From Alloscardovia criceti DSM 17774 (lineage in GTDB: Bacteria > Actinomycetota > Actinomycetes > Actinomycetales > Bifidobacteriaceae), in NCBI RefSeq assembly GCF_000376885.1, contig NZ_AQXR01000007.1:62001-126000 (forward strand): DNA of 64,000 nucleotides, read 5' to 3'. The first letter of the stretch is position 1. Every line of letters starts with the position of its first letter. Shown here piece by piece: positions 18,496 to 25,834 of this stretch. The translations under genes were made by a program, and so were the position numbers. A model generated the notes under the pieces. It was not told the DNA's origin. It saw only the letters and a program-made list of their open reading frames with translations, and ran no database searches.

Positions 18496-20466
18496 GTGGC
18501 AAATACAAATCTTGCTGATATGAAGTTAGCTGAATTGCGTAATATCGCAAAACAGATGATGCTTCGCGGAACATCTACCATGCGCAAATCTGAGCTTATT
18601 GACACGATTGAAAAAGCTCGAAGCGGCGGTGAAGCACCTGCGGGCGTTACCGTAGCAACAGTCGAAGCACCTGTTTCCAACGCAACTTCATCATCAGACA
18701 CCCCAAACACATCCGCAGCAGACAGCGCTGCTATTACGCTGGAACTGCCAGAAGTGAAGCCGGAGATGCGAAAAAGGTCTCGCGCGGCCAAGAGCACAGC
18801 GGATCGTGCGGATCAGGACAGACAAACTTCAGCGGCTCCTGCGAAAAAGCCGCTCATCGATTTAGGTCTGGAATTACCTGTGCGCTCGCGCCGTAAGACG
18901 CAGCCATTGAGCGAAGAAGAGCAGGCCGAACGCGAGGCTTCTCGCCATCAGACCAAGGCAGATTTGGACGATATCCTTTCTGCACTTCCGGATCGTTCCG
19001 AGCGTGAACGTGCTGAAAATATTGCACAATCTGCCGCACAGCGTGAGCAGCACTCCGCCTCACATGCGGATCGTCGCAACCGCTTGTCACGCGGAGAGCG
19101 TCAACGTTTGGATGATGAGACAGAAAAAACAGAGCGCAGAACGCGCCGCAATCACGATGATGCGGCGCAGGATGACAGCTACGATGATAGTGCCGATGAG
19201 CGTACAGAGCGTGGCAATCGCAACCATCGTCGCGGTCGCGAAGATCGTGCAGATCGCAATGATCGCAACGCGCGCACCAACCGTCGCGGACATGCAGAAA
19301 ATGACGATAACGACCAGACCGCACACGAAGAGCCAGTCGACGAGCTGATTCCAGTAGCGGGTGTAGTCGATATCCTCGACTCCTACGCCTTCGTGCGCAC
19401 CTCCGGATACCTGCCAGGACCAAATGACGTCTACGTCTCCATTGGTCAGGTCAAGAAGTACGGTCTGCGCAAGGGCGATGCTGTGCGCGGCTTTATCAAG
19501 GCAAACCGTGACGGCGACCGCCGCAGCCAGCGCCAAAAATTCGTACCATTGCAGTCCATCGAGACGATTAATGGTCTTAGCTTGGAAGAAGCATCTCAGC
19601 GTCCACAGTTTGCAAAGCTCACACCTTTGTATCCTCAGGAACGTTTGAAGATGGAAACCACGCCACAGCGCATGGTGGGACGCATTATCGACATCGTCTC
19701 CCCAATCGGCAAGGGACAACGTGGCTTAATCGTCTCCCCTCCAAAGGCCGGTAAGACGATTACCCTGCAAAATATTGCAAATTCGATTACTGCCAACAAT
19801 CCAGAAGTGCATTTGATGGTAGTTCTGGTCGATGAACGTCCAGAAGAAGTCACTGACATGGAACGCACCGTGCAGGGCGAAATCATTGCATCGACCTTCG
19901 ACCGTCCAGCCAGCGACCACACGATTGTGGCAGAATTGGCCATCGAGCGTGCAAAGCGTTTGGTAGAGCTGGGGCAGGATGTCGTCGTGCTGCTGGACTC
20001 CATGACGCGTTTGGCGCGCGCCTACAATATTGCAGCGCCTGCTTCGGGACGTATTCTTTCTGGTGGTGTGGATGCGCAGGCGTTGTATCCACCAAAGAAG
20101 TTCTTCGGTGCTGCACGCAATATTGAAAATGGCGGATCTTTGACCATTATCTCTTCTGCCTTGGTGGAAACAGGTTCGAAGATGGATGAAGTCATCTTCG
20201 AAGAGTTCAAAGGTACTGGCAATATGGAATTGCGTCTTTCTCGCGAATTGTCTGAGAAGCGTCTCTTCCCAGCTATCGATATCAATGCCTCCTCCACCCG
20301 TCGTGAGGAGCTCATTACCGACCCTGCGGAAATGGCCATTATTTACCGCCTGCGCCGCGCTTTGGGCGGTTTGGAGCCGGAGGCTTCCTACCAGCAGCTG
20401 GTGGGTCGATTGAAGAAGACCCAGACAAACGCGGAATTCTTGCGCATGATGGCACAGGGAAACTAA
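18496..20466 (+). CDS. rho: Transcription termination factor Rho
   Basis: Hexameric RNA helicase that ends transcription; 656 residues. Residues 1-40 form the Rho N-terminal helix domain (LADMKLAELRNIAKQM). Residues about 90-280 are an Arg/Asp/Asn-rich insertion typical of actinobacterial Rho. The RNA-binding cold-shock-like domain follows (VAGVVDILDSYAFVRTSGYLPG). The ATPase core has Walker A SPPKAGKT and Walker B DVVVLLDSMTRLARAYN. GTG 18496 follows AAAGG. The gene ends in an intrinsic terminator at 20519. Confidence 0.96.
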   Translation: MANTNLADMKLAELRNIAKQMMLRGTSTMRKSELIDTIEKARSGGEAPAGVTVATVEAPVSNATSSSDTPNTSAADSAAITLELPEVKPEMRKRSRAAKSTADRADQDRQTSAAPAKKPLIDLGLELPVRSRRKTQPLSEEEQAEREASRHQTKADLDDILSALPDRSERERAENIAQSAAQREQHSASHADRRNRLSRGERQRLDDETEKTERRTRRNHDDAAQDDSYDDSADERTERGNRNHRRGREDRADRNDRNARTNRRGHAENDDNDQTAHEEPVDELIPVAGVVDILDSYAFVRTSGYLPGPNDVYVSIGQVKKYGLRKGDAVRGFIKANRDGDRRSQRQKFVPLQSIETINGLSLEEASQRPQFAKLTPLYPQERLKMETTPQRMVGRIIDIVSPIGKGQRGLIVSPPKAGKTITLQNIANSITANNPEVHLMVVLVDERPEEVTDMERTVQGEIIASTFDRPASDHTIVAELAIERAKRLVELGQDVVVLLDSMTRLARAYNIAAPASGRILSGGVDAQALYPPKKFFGAARNIENGGSLTIISSALVETGSKMDEVIFEEFKGTGNMELRLSRELSEKRLFPAIDINASSTRREELITDPAEMAIIYRLRRALGGLEPEASYQQLVGRLKKTQTNAEFLRMMAQGN

Positions 20467-20518
20467 TAGCGCAAGGAAACTAAGCACAGAAATAAAGCAG
20501 CGTTTAGCGTCTCACAAT

Positions 20519-20562
20519 AAAGGCAGTTCACATGGAAACACACATGCGAACTGCCTTTTTTA
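20519..20562 (+). terminator. Rho-independent terminator of rho
   Basis: AAAGGCAGTTC at 20519-20529 pairs with GAACTGCCTTT at 20548-20558. A CATG/CATG inner pairing and a T-run to 20561 complete it. Confidence 0.9.
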
Positions 20563-20628
20563 TACAATAATGGGGAAGAATGCTGATATGAACGTACGCT
20601 TGTTATGAACGTACGCTGGAGGCTTGAG

Positions 20629-20985
20629 ATGACAGATTACAACAATACAGAAATTTCATCCGCACACCTGAACACCGATACCTCGGATGTTGTCGCACAG
20701 GCCACACGAGGCATCGAAGAATTACGCACACGCATCGATGGAATCGACGACCAGATTATACTGCTCCTAGCCCAGCGTTTTCAAGCCACCGAAAAAGTCG
20801 GAGAACTCAAGGCAGCAGCCGGCTTTGCGGCGCTGGACGCGACGCGCGAAGCCCACCAGTTGGAACGCATGAGCGCGCTCGCGGAAGCCCACGGTTTGAA
20901 AGTCAGCATAGCGCATGCGTACCGTGATTTCGTGGTAACGCAGTCGAAAAAACGTCACGAAGAAATCGCTGAGCAGGCACAGTAA
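20629..20985 (+). CDS. Chorismate mutase, AroQ type
   Basis: Converts chorismate to prephenate for phenylalanine and tyrosine synthesis; 118 residues, a stand-alone all-alpha AroQ fold. Residues about 33-115 contain LRTRIDGIDDQIILLLAQRFQATEKVGELK, with the active-site Arg and Lys positions, and end with a helix carrying VTQSKKRHEE. ATG 20629 has GGAGG six bases upstream. An ATG at 20605 is part of a 13-bp direct repeat (20588-20600 and 20605-20617) and is less likely. Convergent with tenA. Confidence 0.88.
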   Translation: MTDYNNTEISSAHLNTDTSDVVAQATRGIEELRTRIDGIDDQIILLLAQRFQATEKVGELKAAAGFAALDATREAHQLERMSALAEAHGLKVSIAHAYRDFVVTQSKKRHEEIAEQAQ

Positions 20986-21001
20986 GCCACCTAACCGACG
21001 C

Positions 21002-21664
21002 TTATTTGCGCATATTCCACGCCATATCCCAGAAGGCCAGTTCATAGCGGGAGCAGGCTACAAAAATATCTTCCACATGCTGGAGCTGCTGCTCCGTATA
21101 ATGCTCCGTAAGCTGATCCATGGCCTCCATTAACGGCTTATTGCCCGCAGCATACTCATCCGAGGCGTATCCGCGCACCCATTCACCAAACAGCTCGTGC
21201 TGCTCGGCTTGCGGATGATTGCGCACGATTTCACGTGCAATAACCTCGTAACTATACGCACACGAGAGCACGGCCGCAACGATTTCGGCCTCGCTATCCT
21301 CGTAGGCTACGCGCAGCATATACGAGGTGTAGGAGAGATTATCCAACGCACGTGGGGTAGCGTTCAATGCTTCACGTGAAACATTAAAGGTATGCAAATA
21401 TCCGCGATGAATATTCATTTCTTCCTCAGTCAGCGCTGCCACAGAGTGCGAAAAGATACTTAAAGTATCGATGCTGTGGGACTTAGCAATCCCTAGAGCA
21501 AACACCTTCAGGTATTCGTCCAGATACAAATAATCCTGGATAATGTAATACTTGAACTTGTCCGCATCCAGACTGCCATCTGCAATGCCTTGCACAAAAG
21601 GATGTGTGTGATACTGTGCCCAAATATCCTGCGTGGCTGTGAGTAAACGTTGCGTAGTAGACAT
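21002..21664 (-). CDS. tenA: TenA-family aminopyrimidine aminohydrolase
   Basis: Salvages thiamine breakdown products by hydrolysing aminopyrimidines to HMP; 220 residues, all helical. TenA features are HPFVQGIADGSLDADKFKYYIIQDYLYL near the N-terminus, a mid-protein ALLSCAYSYEVIARE region (AVLSCAYSYEVIA here, with the catalytic Cys), and a C-terminal RYELAFWDMAW with the conserved Glu. Last gene of the thiamine operon, 15 bases after thiD. Confidence 0.93.
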   Translation of the reverse strand: MSTTQRLLTATQDIWAQYHTHPFVQGIADGSLDADKFKYYIIQDYLYLDEYLKVFALGIAKSHSIDTLSIFSHSVAALTEEEMNIHRGYLHTFNVSREALNATPRALDNLSYTSYMLRVAYEDSEAEIVAAVLSCAYSYEVIAREIVRNHPQAEQHELFGEWVRGYASDEYAAGNKPLMEAMDQLTEHYTEQQLQHVEDIFVACSRYELAFWDMAWNMRK

Positions 21665-21679
21665 GGTGGTTTCTTCCTT

Positions 21680-22501
21680 TTAGTCCTTCTGAATTTTGCT
21701 GTATGCTTGTGCAAATTCGCCTGTGAGATTGAAATTATGCTGCATAGGGCCGCGGCCAGTGCCCAGATCCAGCATGGCATTCAAGGCACCCGATAAATAA
21801 TCCTTCGCCCGCTGTATAGAGGTGTCTAAATCAAAGCCTTTAGCCAGATTGGATGCAATAGCACTGGAAAGGGTACAACCCGTGCCATGCGTATTTGGAT
21901 TATTGATGCGCTGACCCATAAACCACGTGCCCTGATCGTCTGCATAGAGGTAATCATTGGCATCATTGATATTGTGCCCGCCCTTGAGCAATACGGCGCA
22001 ACCCAATTCGGAACTAATGGCGCGCGCCGCCTCCTCAATACTAAAAGTGCTGTCAATGGTCATCCCGGACAAAATTTCCGCCTCGGGGATATTCGGCGTG
22101 ACCACGGTAGCTAGGGGCAGGAGCTCCTTTTTTAGCGCATCCAGGGCTTCTTCGGCGATGAGTCTATCCCCGCTCGTAGCCACCATCACAGGGTCGACGA
22201 CAATATTGCGCGCCTGATAAAAACGTAGACGCTCCGCAATCACCTCAATCAAAGCTGTAGACGCGACCATACCAATTTTGACGGCGTCCGGATAAATGTC
22301 CTCAAAAACCACGTCAATTTGCTGCTTCAGAAAGTCTGGAGACATCTCCACGATGTTTTTTACACCCGTCGTGTTTTGTGCCACCACGGCAGTAATGGCG
22401 GTCATAGCAAACACGCCATTCATGGTCATAGCTTTCAAATCCGCCTGAATGCCCGCACCGCCCGTGGGATCCGTGCCGGCAATGGATAATGCTGTATGCA
22501 T
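21680..22501 (-). CDS. thiD: HMP/HMP-phosphate kinase
   Basis: Phosphorylates hydroxymethylpyrimidine twice to HMP-PP for thiamine assembly; 273 residues, ribokinase fold. ALSIAGTDPTGGAGIQADLKAM is the ThiD N-terminal signature. VTPNIPEAEILSG and LLKGGHN follow. The anion hole and catalytic base lie in NTHGTGCTLSSAIASNLAKG. It sits in the operon between the HAD gene and tenA with short gaps, under the TPP riboswitch upstream of thiM. Confidence 0.95.
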   Translation of the reverse strand: MHTALSIAGTDPTGGAGIQADLKAMTMNGVFAMTAITAVVAQNTTGVKNIVEMSPDFLKQQIDVVFEDIYPDAVKIGMVASTALIEVIAERLRFYQARNIVVDPVMVATSGDRLIAEEALDALKKELLPLATVVTPNIPEAEILSGMTIDSTFSIEEAARAISSELGCAVLLKGGHNINDANDYLYADDQGTWFMGQRINNPNTHGTGCTLSSAIASNLAKGFDLDTSIQRAKDYLSGALNAMLDLGTGRGPMQHNFNLTGEFAQAYSKIQKD

Positions 22502-22515
22502 ACTACTCCTTAAAA

Positions 22516-23178
22516 TTACTGTTCTAGAAAAGTGCGAAAAGTTTCTTCATAATTGTTCTGTGCAATGACGATGTCACACAGCGCGCGAATATCCTCGAAA
22601 TCCTCGGACTGAGAATCATCCAGCACACCGGCAAGCCTTAAACCCGCCGTGTGTGCCGCACGCAGCGCGTAGAGAGCATCGTCAAACACGATGGTTTCCG
22701 CAGGCCGTGTGCCTAAACGTTCCACAGCACGCTCAAAAATGCGCGCATCATCCTTATGCAATCCGGTATCAGGGCTGGTGAGGATAGCATCAAAATAGTG
22801 GACAAAATCGAGACGGTGCAAGGCCGATCTCAGCAGTACGGACGGTGTGGAACTCACAATGCACAGACGGAGGCCCTGCGCGCGTGCAAATTTTAAGATT
22901 TCTGCCGCGCCAGGTTTAGCCGGCACATCCTGCGCATAGTACTGCTGGAGCAAGGTGTTGATGGCTTGCTCAATCTCCGCGCTACTGAGCTGCACACCAT
23001 ATGCACGCTGAAAATACTCGGCAGACTGAGCAAGACTCAGATCTTTACACCGTTGATTGACATCCGGCCGAGGCTTGAGACCCAAAGATTCTAGGAAACG
23101 CTGCGGCAGGGTTTGCCACAGGGACATGGAATCGAGCAGGGTGCCATCTACATCAAAAATCGCTCCACGCAGGATCAT
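22516..23178 (-). CDS. HAD-family phosphatase in thiamine operon
   Basis: A 220-residue HAD subfamily IA hydrolase. The nucleophile motif FDVDGTLLDS is at residues 8-17 (Asp nucleophile and acid/base Asp). IVSSTPSVL is motif II, KDDARIFERA holds the motif III Lys, and IVFDDALYALRAAHTAGL is motif IV. The cap is helical. It overlaps thiE by four bases and precedes thiD, so a thiamine-phosphate phosphatase role is a reasonable guess. That would yield free thiamine for a pyrophosphokinase, but the substrate is not shown by the sequence. Confidence 0.85.
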   Translation of the reverse strand: MILRGAIFDVDGTLLDSMSLWQTLPQRFLESLGLKPRPDVNQRCKDLSLAQSAEYFQRAYGVQLSSAEIEQAINTLLQQYYAQDVPAKPGAAEILKFARAQGLRLCIVSSTPSVLLRSALHRLDFVHYFDAILTSPDTGLHKDDARIFERAVERLGTRPAETIVFDDALYALRAAHTAGLRLAGVLDDSQSEDFEDIRALCDIVIAQNNYEETFRTFLEQ

Positions 23179-23828
23179 GCGGTGACCATGGCCTGAGATA
23201 ACTCTTTGAGTTGCTTACACGTGACCGGAATATCCTCAGCGGAGAAAATCGCGGAGACGAGAGCCACGCCATCGACGCCACTGCCGGCCAACGAAGAAAT
23301 ATTCTTGGCTGAAATGCCACCAATAGCCACCACGGGGATATCCACAGATTCGCAGATAGACAGGAGCGTCTCATGGCTCATATCTTCGGCATCTTTTTTC
23401 GTATCGGTGTGGAAGACAGCTCCCAAACCCAAATAATCCGCACCATCGTCCACAGCCTGCTGCGCTTCCTCGACGGAATGCACGGACACGCCCAAAATCA
23501 TATCCTCGCCAATCACAGCACGCGCTTTTTGAGCCTGCATATCCGACTGTCCTACATGCACACCGTCCGCATGGCAAGCGAGAGCGATATCCACATTATC
23601 GTTGATAATAAACGGCACCTGATAGCGTGCACATAAGGCGCGCATCTCCTGCGCTTCGCGGAGGAATTCATCGTAGCCCAGATTCTTCTCCCGCAACTGT
23701 ACGCAGGTGACGCCGCCTTTCAAAGCTTCTTCCACCTGTTGATACAGACTTTTCTCGGGCGACGTCCACGCCCGATCTGTGACAGCGTAGAGTAGCATAG
23801 TGTTTTTATCGCACTTCATAACGTGCAC
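23175..23828 (-). CDS. thiE: Thiamine-phosphate synthase
   Basis: Joins HMP-PP and thiazole phosphate to thiamine phosphate; a TIM barrel of about 217 residues. LYAVTDRAW begins strand 1, VTCVQLREKNL carries the QLR(E/D)K motif, and FIINDNVDIALACHADGVHVGQSDM and VVAIGGISAKNI follow. These are diagnostic for ThiE. It overlaps thiM by about 23 bases. The start may lie at 23828, 23819 or 23798, because several in-frame ATGs precede the barrel. Confidence 0.94.
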   Translation of the reverse strand: MHVMKCDKNTMLLYAVTDRAWTSPEKSLYQQVEEALKGGVTCVQLREKNLGYDEFLREAQEMRALCARYQVPFIINDNVDIALACHADGVHVGQSDMQAQKARAVIGEDMILGVSVHSVEEAQQAVDDGADYLGLGAVFHTDTKKDAEDMSHETLLSICESVDIPVVAIGGISAKNISSLAGSGVDGVALVSAIFSAEDIPVTCKQLKELSQAMVTA

Positions 23829-24627
23829 CCGCTTCTAAGGCTTGAGGCGTTAAACGGTACATGGCATCGATAATGTAATTGCGATAGCTGGAATTACCAT
23901 CCGCATCGCTCAGACGTGCATAGCCGATTTCCCCGCACACGCCCATAGCGCAGACGGCGGCTGCCGTAGCATCCAGCACATGATCCGGATTTGCCGCCAC
24001 AAACGCCGCAATGAGTGCGGACAGTTGACAACCCGTGCCTGTAATCGAGCTCATCATGGCGTGACCATTACGAATAATATACGCATGATCTGCGTCAGCC
24101 ACGATATCGATAGCACCCGTAATAGCAATCACAGCTTGCGCTCGCGCAGATAACTCCCGAGCAAAAGCGATAGCGGCATCGATATTTTCATCAGCCACTT
24201 TATCTGCCACATCCGCATCTACGCCTTGGGTAGTGCCGCTGCCGGTGGCGAGGGTTTTAATTTCAGAAATATTGCCGCGAATGACAGTTAAGTTGAGCTT
24301 GTCCATCAGTTTCAACGCGGTATTTGTGCGCAAACTGGAGGCGCCCGCCCCCACAGGATCGAGAATAATCGGATGACCCAGCTCTGCGGCACGCTGTCCT
24401 GCTTGGAACATAGCTGGAATCGTGCGCTGATTGAGCGTACCAATATTGATGTTCAGTGCGGAACACAGTGCCGTAATTTCCACGGCATCTTCAGGATCAT
24501 CGGCCATAATCGGGGAAGCTCCGCTGGCCAGCAGCATATTGGCCACATCGTTTACCGTCACATAATTCGTAATATTATGAACTAAAGGATGAGTATTTCG
24601 TACATTTTCCAATAATTGAGCAAACAT
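23806..24627 (-). CDS. thiM: Hydroxyethylthiazole kinase
   Basis: Phosphorylates salvaged hydroxyethylthiazole; 273 residues, ribokinase-like. Motifs: HPLVHNITNYVTVNDVANMLLASGASPIMADDPED, GTLN and ILDPVGAGAS, RGNISEI, and the anion-hole/catalytic Cys in SSITGTGCQLSALIAAF. First gene of thiM-thiE-HAD-thiD-tenA. With thiD and tenA but no thiC, thiG or thiS here, the operon serves salvage rather than complete de novo synthesis, at least locally. Confidence 0.95.
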   Translation of the reverse strand: MFAQLLENVRNTHPLVHNITNYVTVNDVANMLLASGASPIMADDPEDAVEITALCSALNINIGTLNQRTIPAMFQAGQRAAELGHPIILDPVGAGASSLRTNTALKLMDKLNLTVIRGNISEIKTLATGSGTTQGVDADVADKVADENIDAAIAFARELSARAQAVIAITGAIDIVADADHAYIIRNGHAMMSSITGTGCQLSALIAAFVAANPDHVLDATAAAVCAMGVCGEIGYARLSDADGNSSYRNYIIDAMYRLTPQALEAGARYEVR

Positions 24628-24711
24628 ATTTCACCATTGATAATCTCTATAACAACGAAGCTTCATCGCTATTAATCGATGTATCTCACCTTTCACAAGA
24701 GTGCAACAAAA

Positions 24712-24733
24712 AAGGCACCTTCTGTGGTGCCTT
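24712..24733 (-). terminator. Riboswitch-linked terminator
   Basis: On the minus strand AAGGCACC pairs with GGTGCCTT across a 6-base loop and is followed by TTTTGTT. It lies between the TPP aptamer and thiM, so it is probably the ligand-controlled terminator of the riboswitch. Confidence 0.8.
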
Positions 24734-24753
24734 AAAAAAGAGTGACGCAAGTA

Positions 24754-24838
24754 CAACTTCCTTCGCCGGCATTATCCGCATCAGGTTCAAGGGTCGAAGG
24801 TCTAACCTTCCTCTCAGCCTGTGTACACAAGCTCCCCT
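24754..24838 (-). promoter_or_regulatory. TPP (thi-box) riboswitch
   Basis: The minus strand reads GGGGAGC, then CAGGCTGAGAGGA, ACCCTTGAACCTGATG, CGGATAATGCCGGCGAAGGAAGT. These are the conserved CUGAGA, ACCUGAU and GAUAAUGCC-GCG-AGGGAA elements of the thiamine pyrophosphate aptamer, in the right order. A terminator hairpin follows, then thiM. High TPP is expected to stop transcription. Confidence 0.95.
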
Positions 24839-24995
24839 GTATGGTTCATACGCTAATACATGCGCACGACCATCGTGTGAAAGTCCAGCTCGCGGGCTTG
24901 TGGACAGCGGTAGTGTGTGGCGTAGAAAATGCGGAAAAGGCACGGGGCAGGGCATTGTACAATCGACAGTGAGAAGAGAGCGAAGGAGCGCAGTG

Positions 24996-25748
24996 GTGGA
25001 GAATTATCAAGAGTTCAATAGCACAACAATTGACGCATGGATCGAAGACGGCTGGGAATGGGGCGTGCCTATCGATCACGACACGTATGTAGCGGCGCAG
25101 CAGGGGCAGTGGAGTATGGTGCTGACGCCAAAGAAACCTGTTCCATCTCATTGGTTTCCGGAATTGGCAGGCAAGAAGGTCTTAGGCTTAGCGGCGGGTG
25201 GTGGTCAGCAAATGCCGATTTTCGCCGCTGTGGGTGCGCAATGCACGGTGTTGGATTATTCGGCGAAACAGTTGGAATCCGAACGCTTGGTAGCGCAGCG
25301 CGAAGGCTACGACATCGACATTGTGCACGCAGATATGACGAAAAGACTGCCTTTCGAGGATGAGAGTTTCGATTTTATCTTCCATCCCGTATCCAATTGC
25401 TATATTGAAAAAGTAGAGCCCTTATATGCAGAAGCGTATCGTGTGCTGAAAAAGGGCGGCGTGCTCCTAGCCGGTTTTGATATGGAAATCATGTATCTGC
25501 TCGATGATGATGAGAAAACAGTCCGCTGGAAGATGCCGTTTAACCCGTTGAGCAACCCGGAAGCGATGGCGTATATGCAAGCGGGTGATTATGGTGTGCA
25601 ATTCTCGCATACTATTACCGAGCAAATTGGCGGTCAGCTCAAAGCCGGCTTTACCTTAACCGATCTGTATGAAGATACGCCGGGGTACGGTCATTTGGAA
25701 GAAATGAATGTCAACGGTTTTATGGCGACGAGGGCAGTTAAAGCCTGA
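24996..25748 (+). CDS. SAM-dependent methyltransferase
   Basis: Class I methyltransferase of about 250 residues with unknown acceptor. The SAM-binding motif is KVLGLAAGGGQQMPIFAAVGA, followed by the acidic VLDYS. HADMTKRLPFEDESFDFIFHP is motif II, and YRVLKKGGVLLAGFD resembles ubiquinone/menaquinone-type (UbiE) enzymes. GTG 24996 has AAGGAG seven bases upstream; an adjacent GTG at 24993 is possible. TACAAT at 24958-24963 may be the -10. Convergent with valS. Confidence 0.87.
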   Translation: MENYQEFNSTTIDAWIEDGWEWGVPIDHDTYVAAQQGQWSMVLTPKKPVPSHWFPELAGKKVLGLAAGGGQQMPIFAAVGAQCTVLDYSAKQLESERLVAQREGYDIDIVHADMTKRLPFEDESFDFIFHPVSNCYIEKVEPLYAEAYRVLKKGGVLLAGFDMEIMYLLDDDEKTVRWKMPFNPLSNPEAMAYMQAGDYGVQFSHTITEQIGGQLKAGFTLTDLYEDTPGYGHLEEMNVNGFMATRAVKA

Positions 25749-25781
25749 CTCATGACTTGACTCATGCACAGGTAAGCAAAA

Positions 25782-25811
25782 GGGTGAGTGTCTACATGCG
25801 GACACTCACCC
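25782..25811. terminator. Hairpin between methyltransferase gene and valS
   Basis: Arms 25782-25792 and 25801-25811 pair perfectly over 11 bp with an 8-base loop. It lies between convergent stops, so bidirectional termination is likely. Confidence 0.65.
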
Positions 25812-25834
25812 AATAATTGTTGAAGAACGGATTT

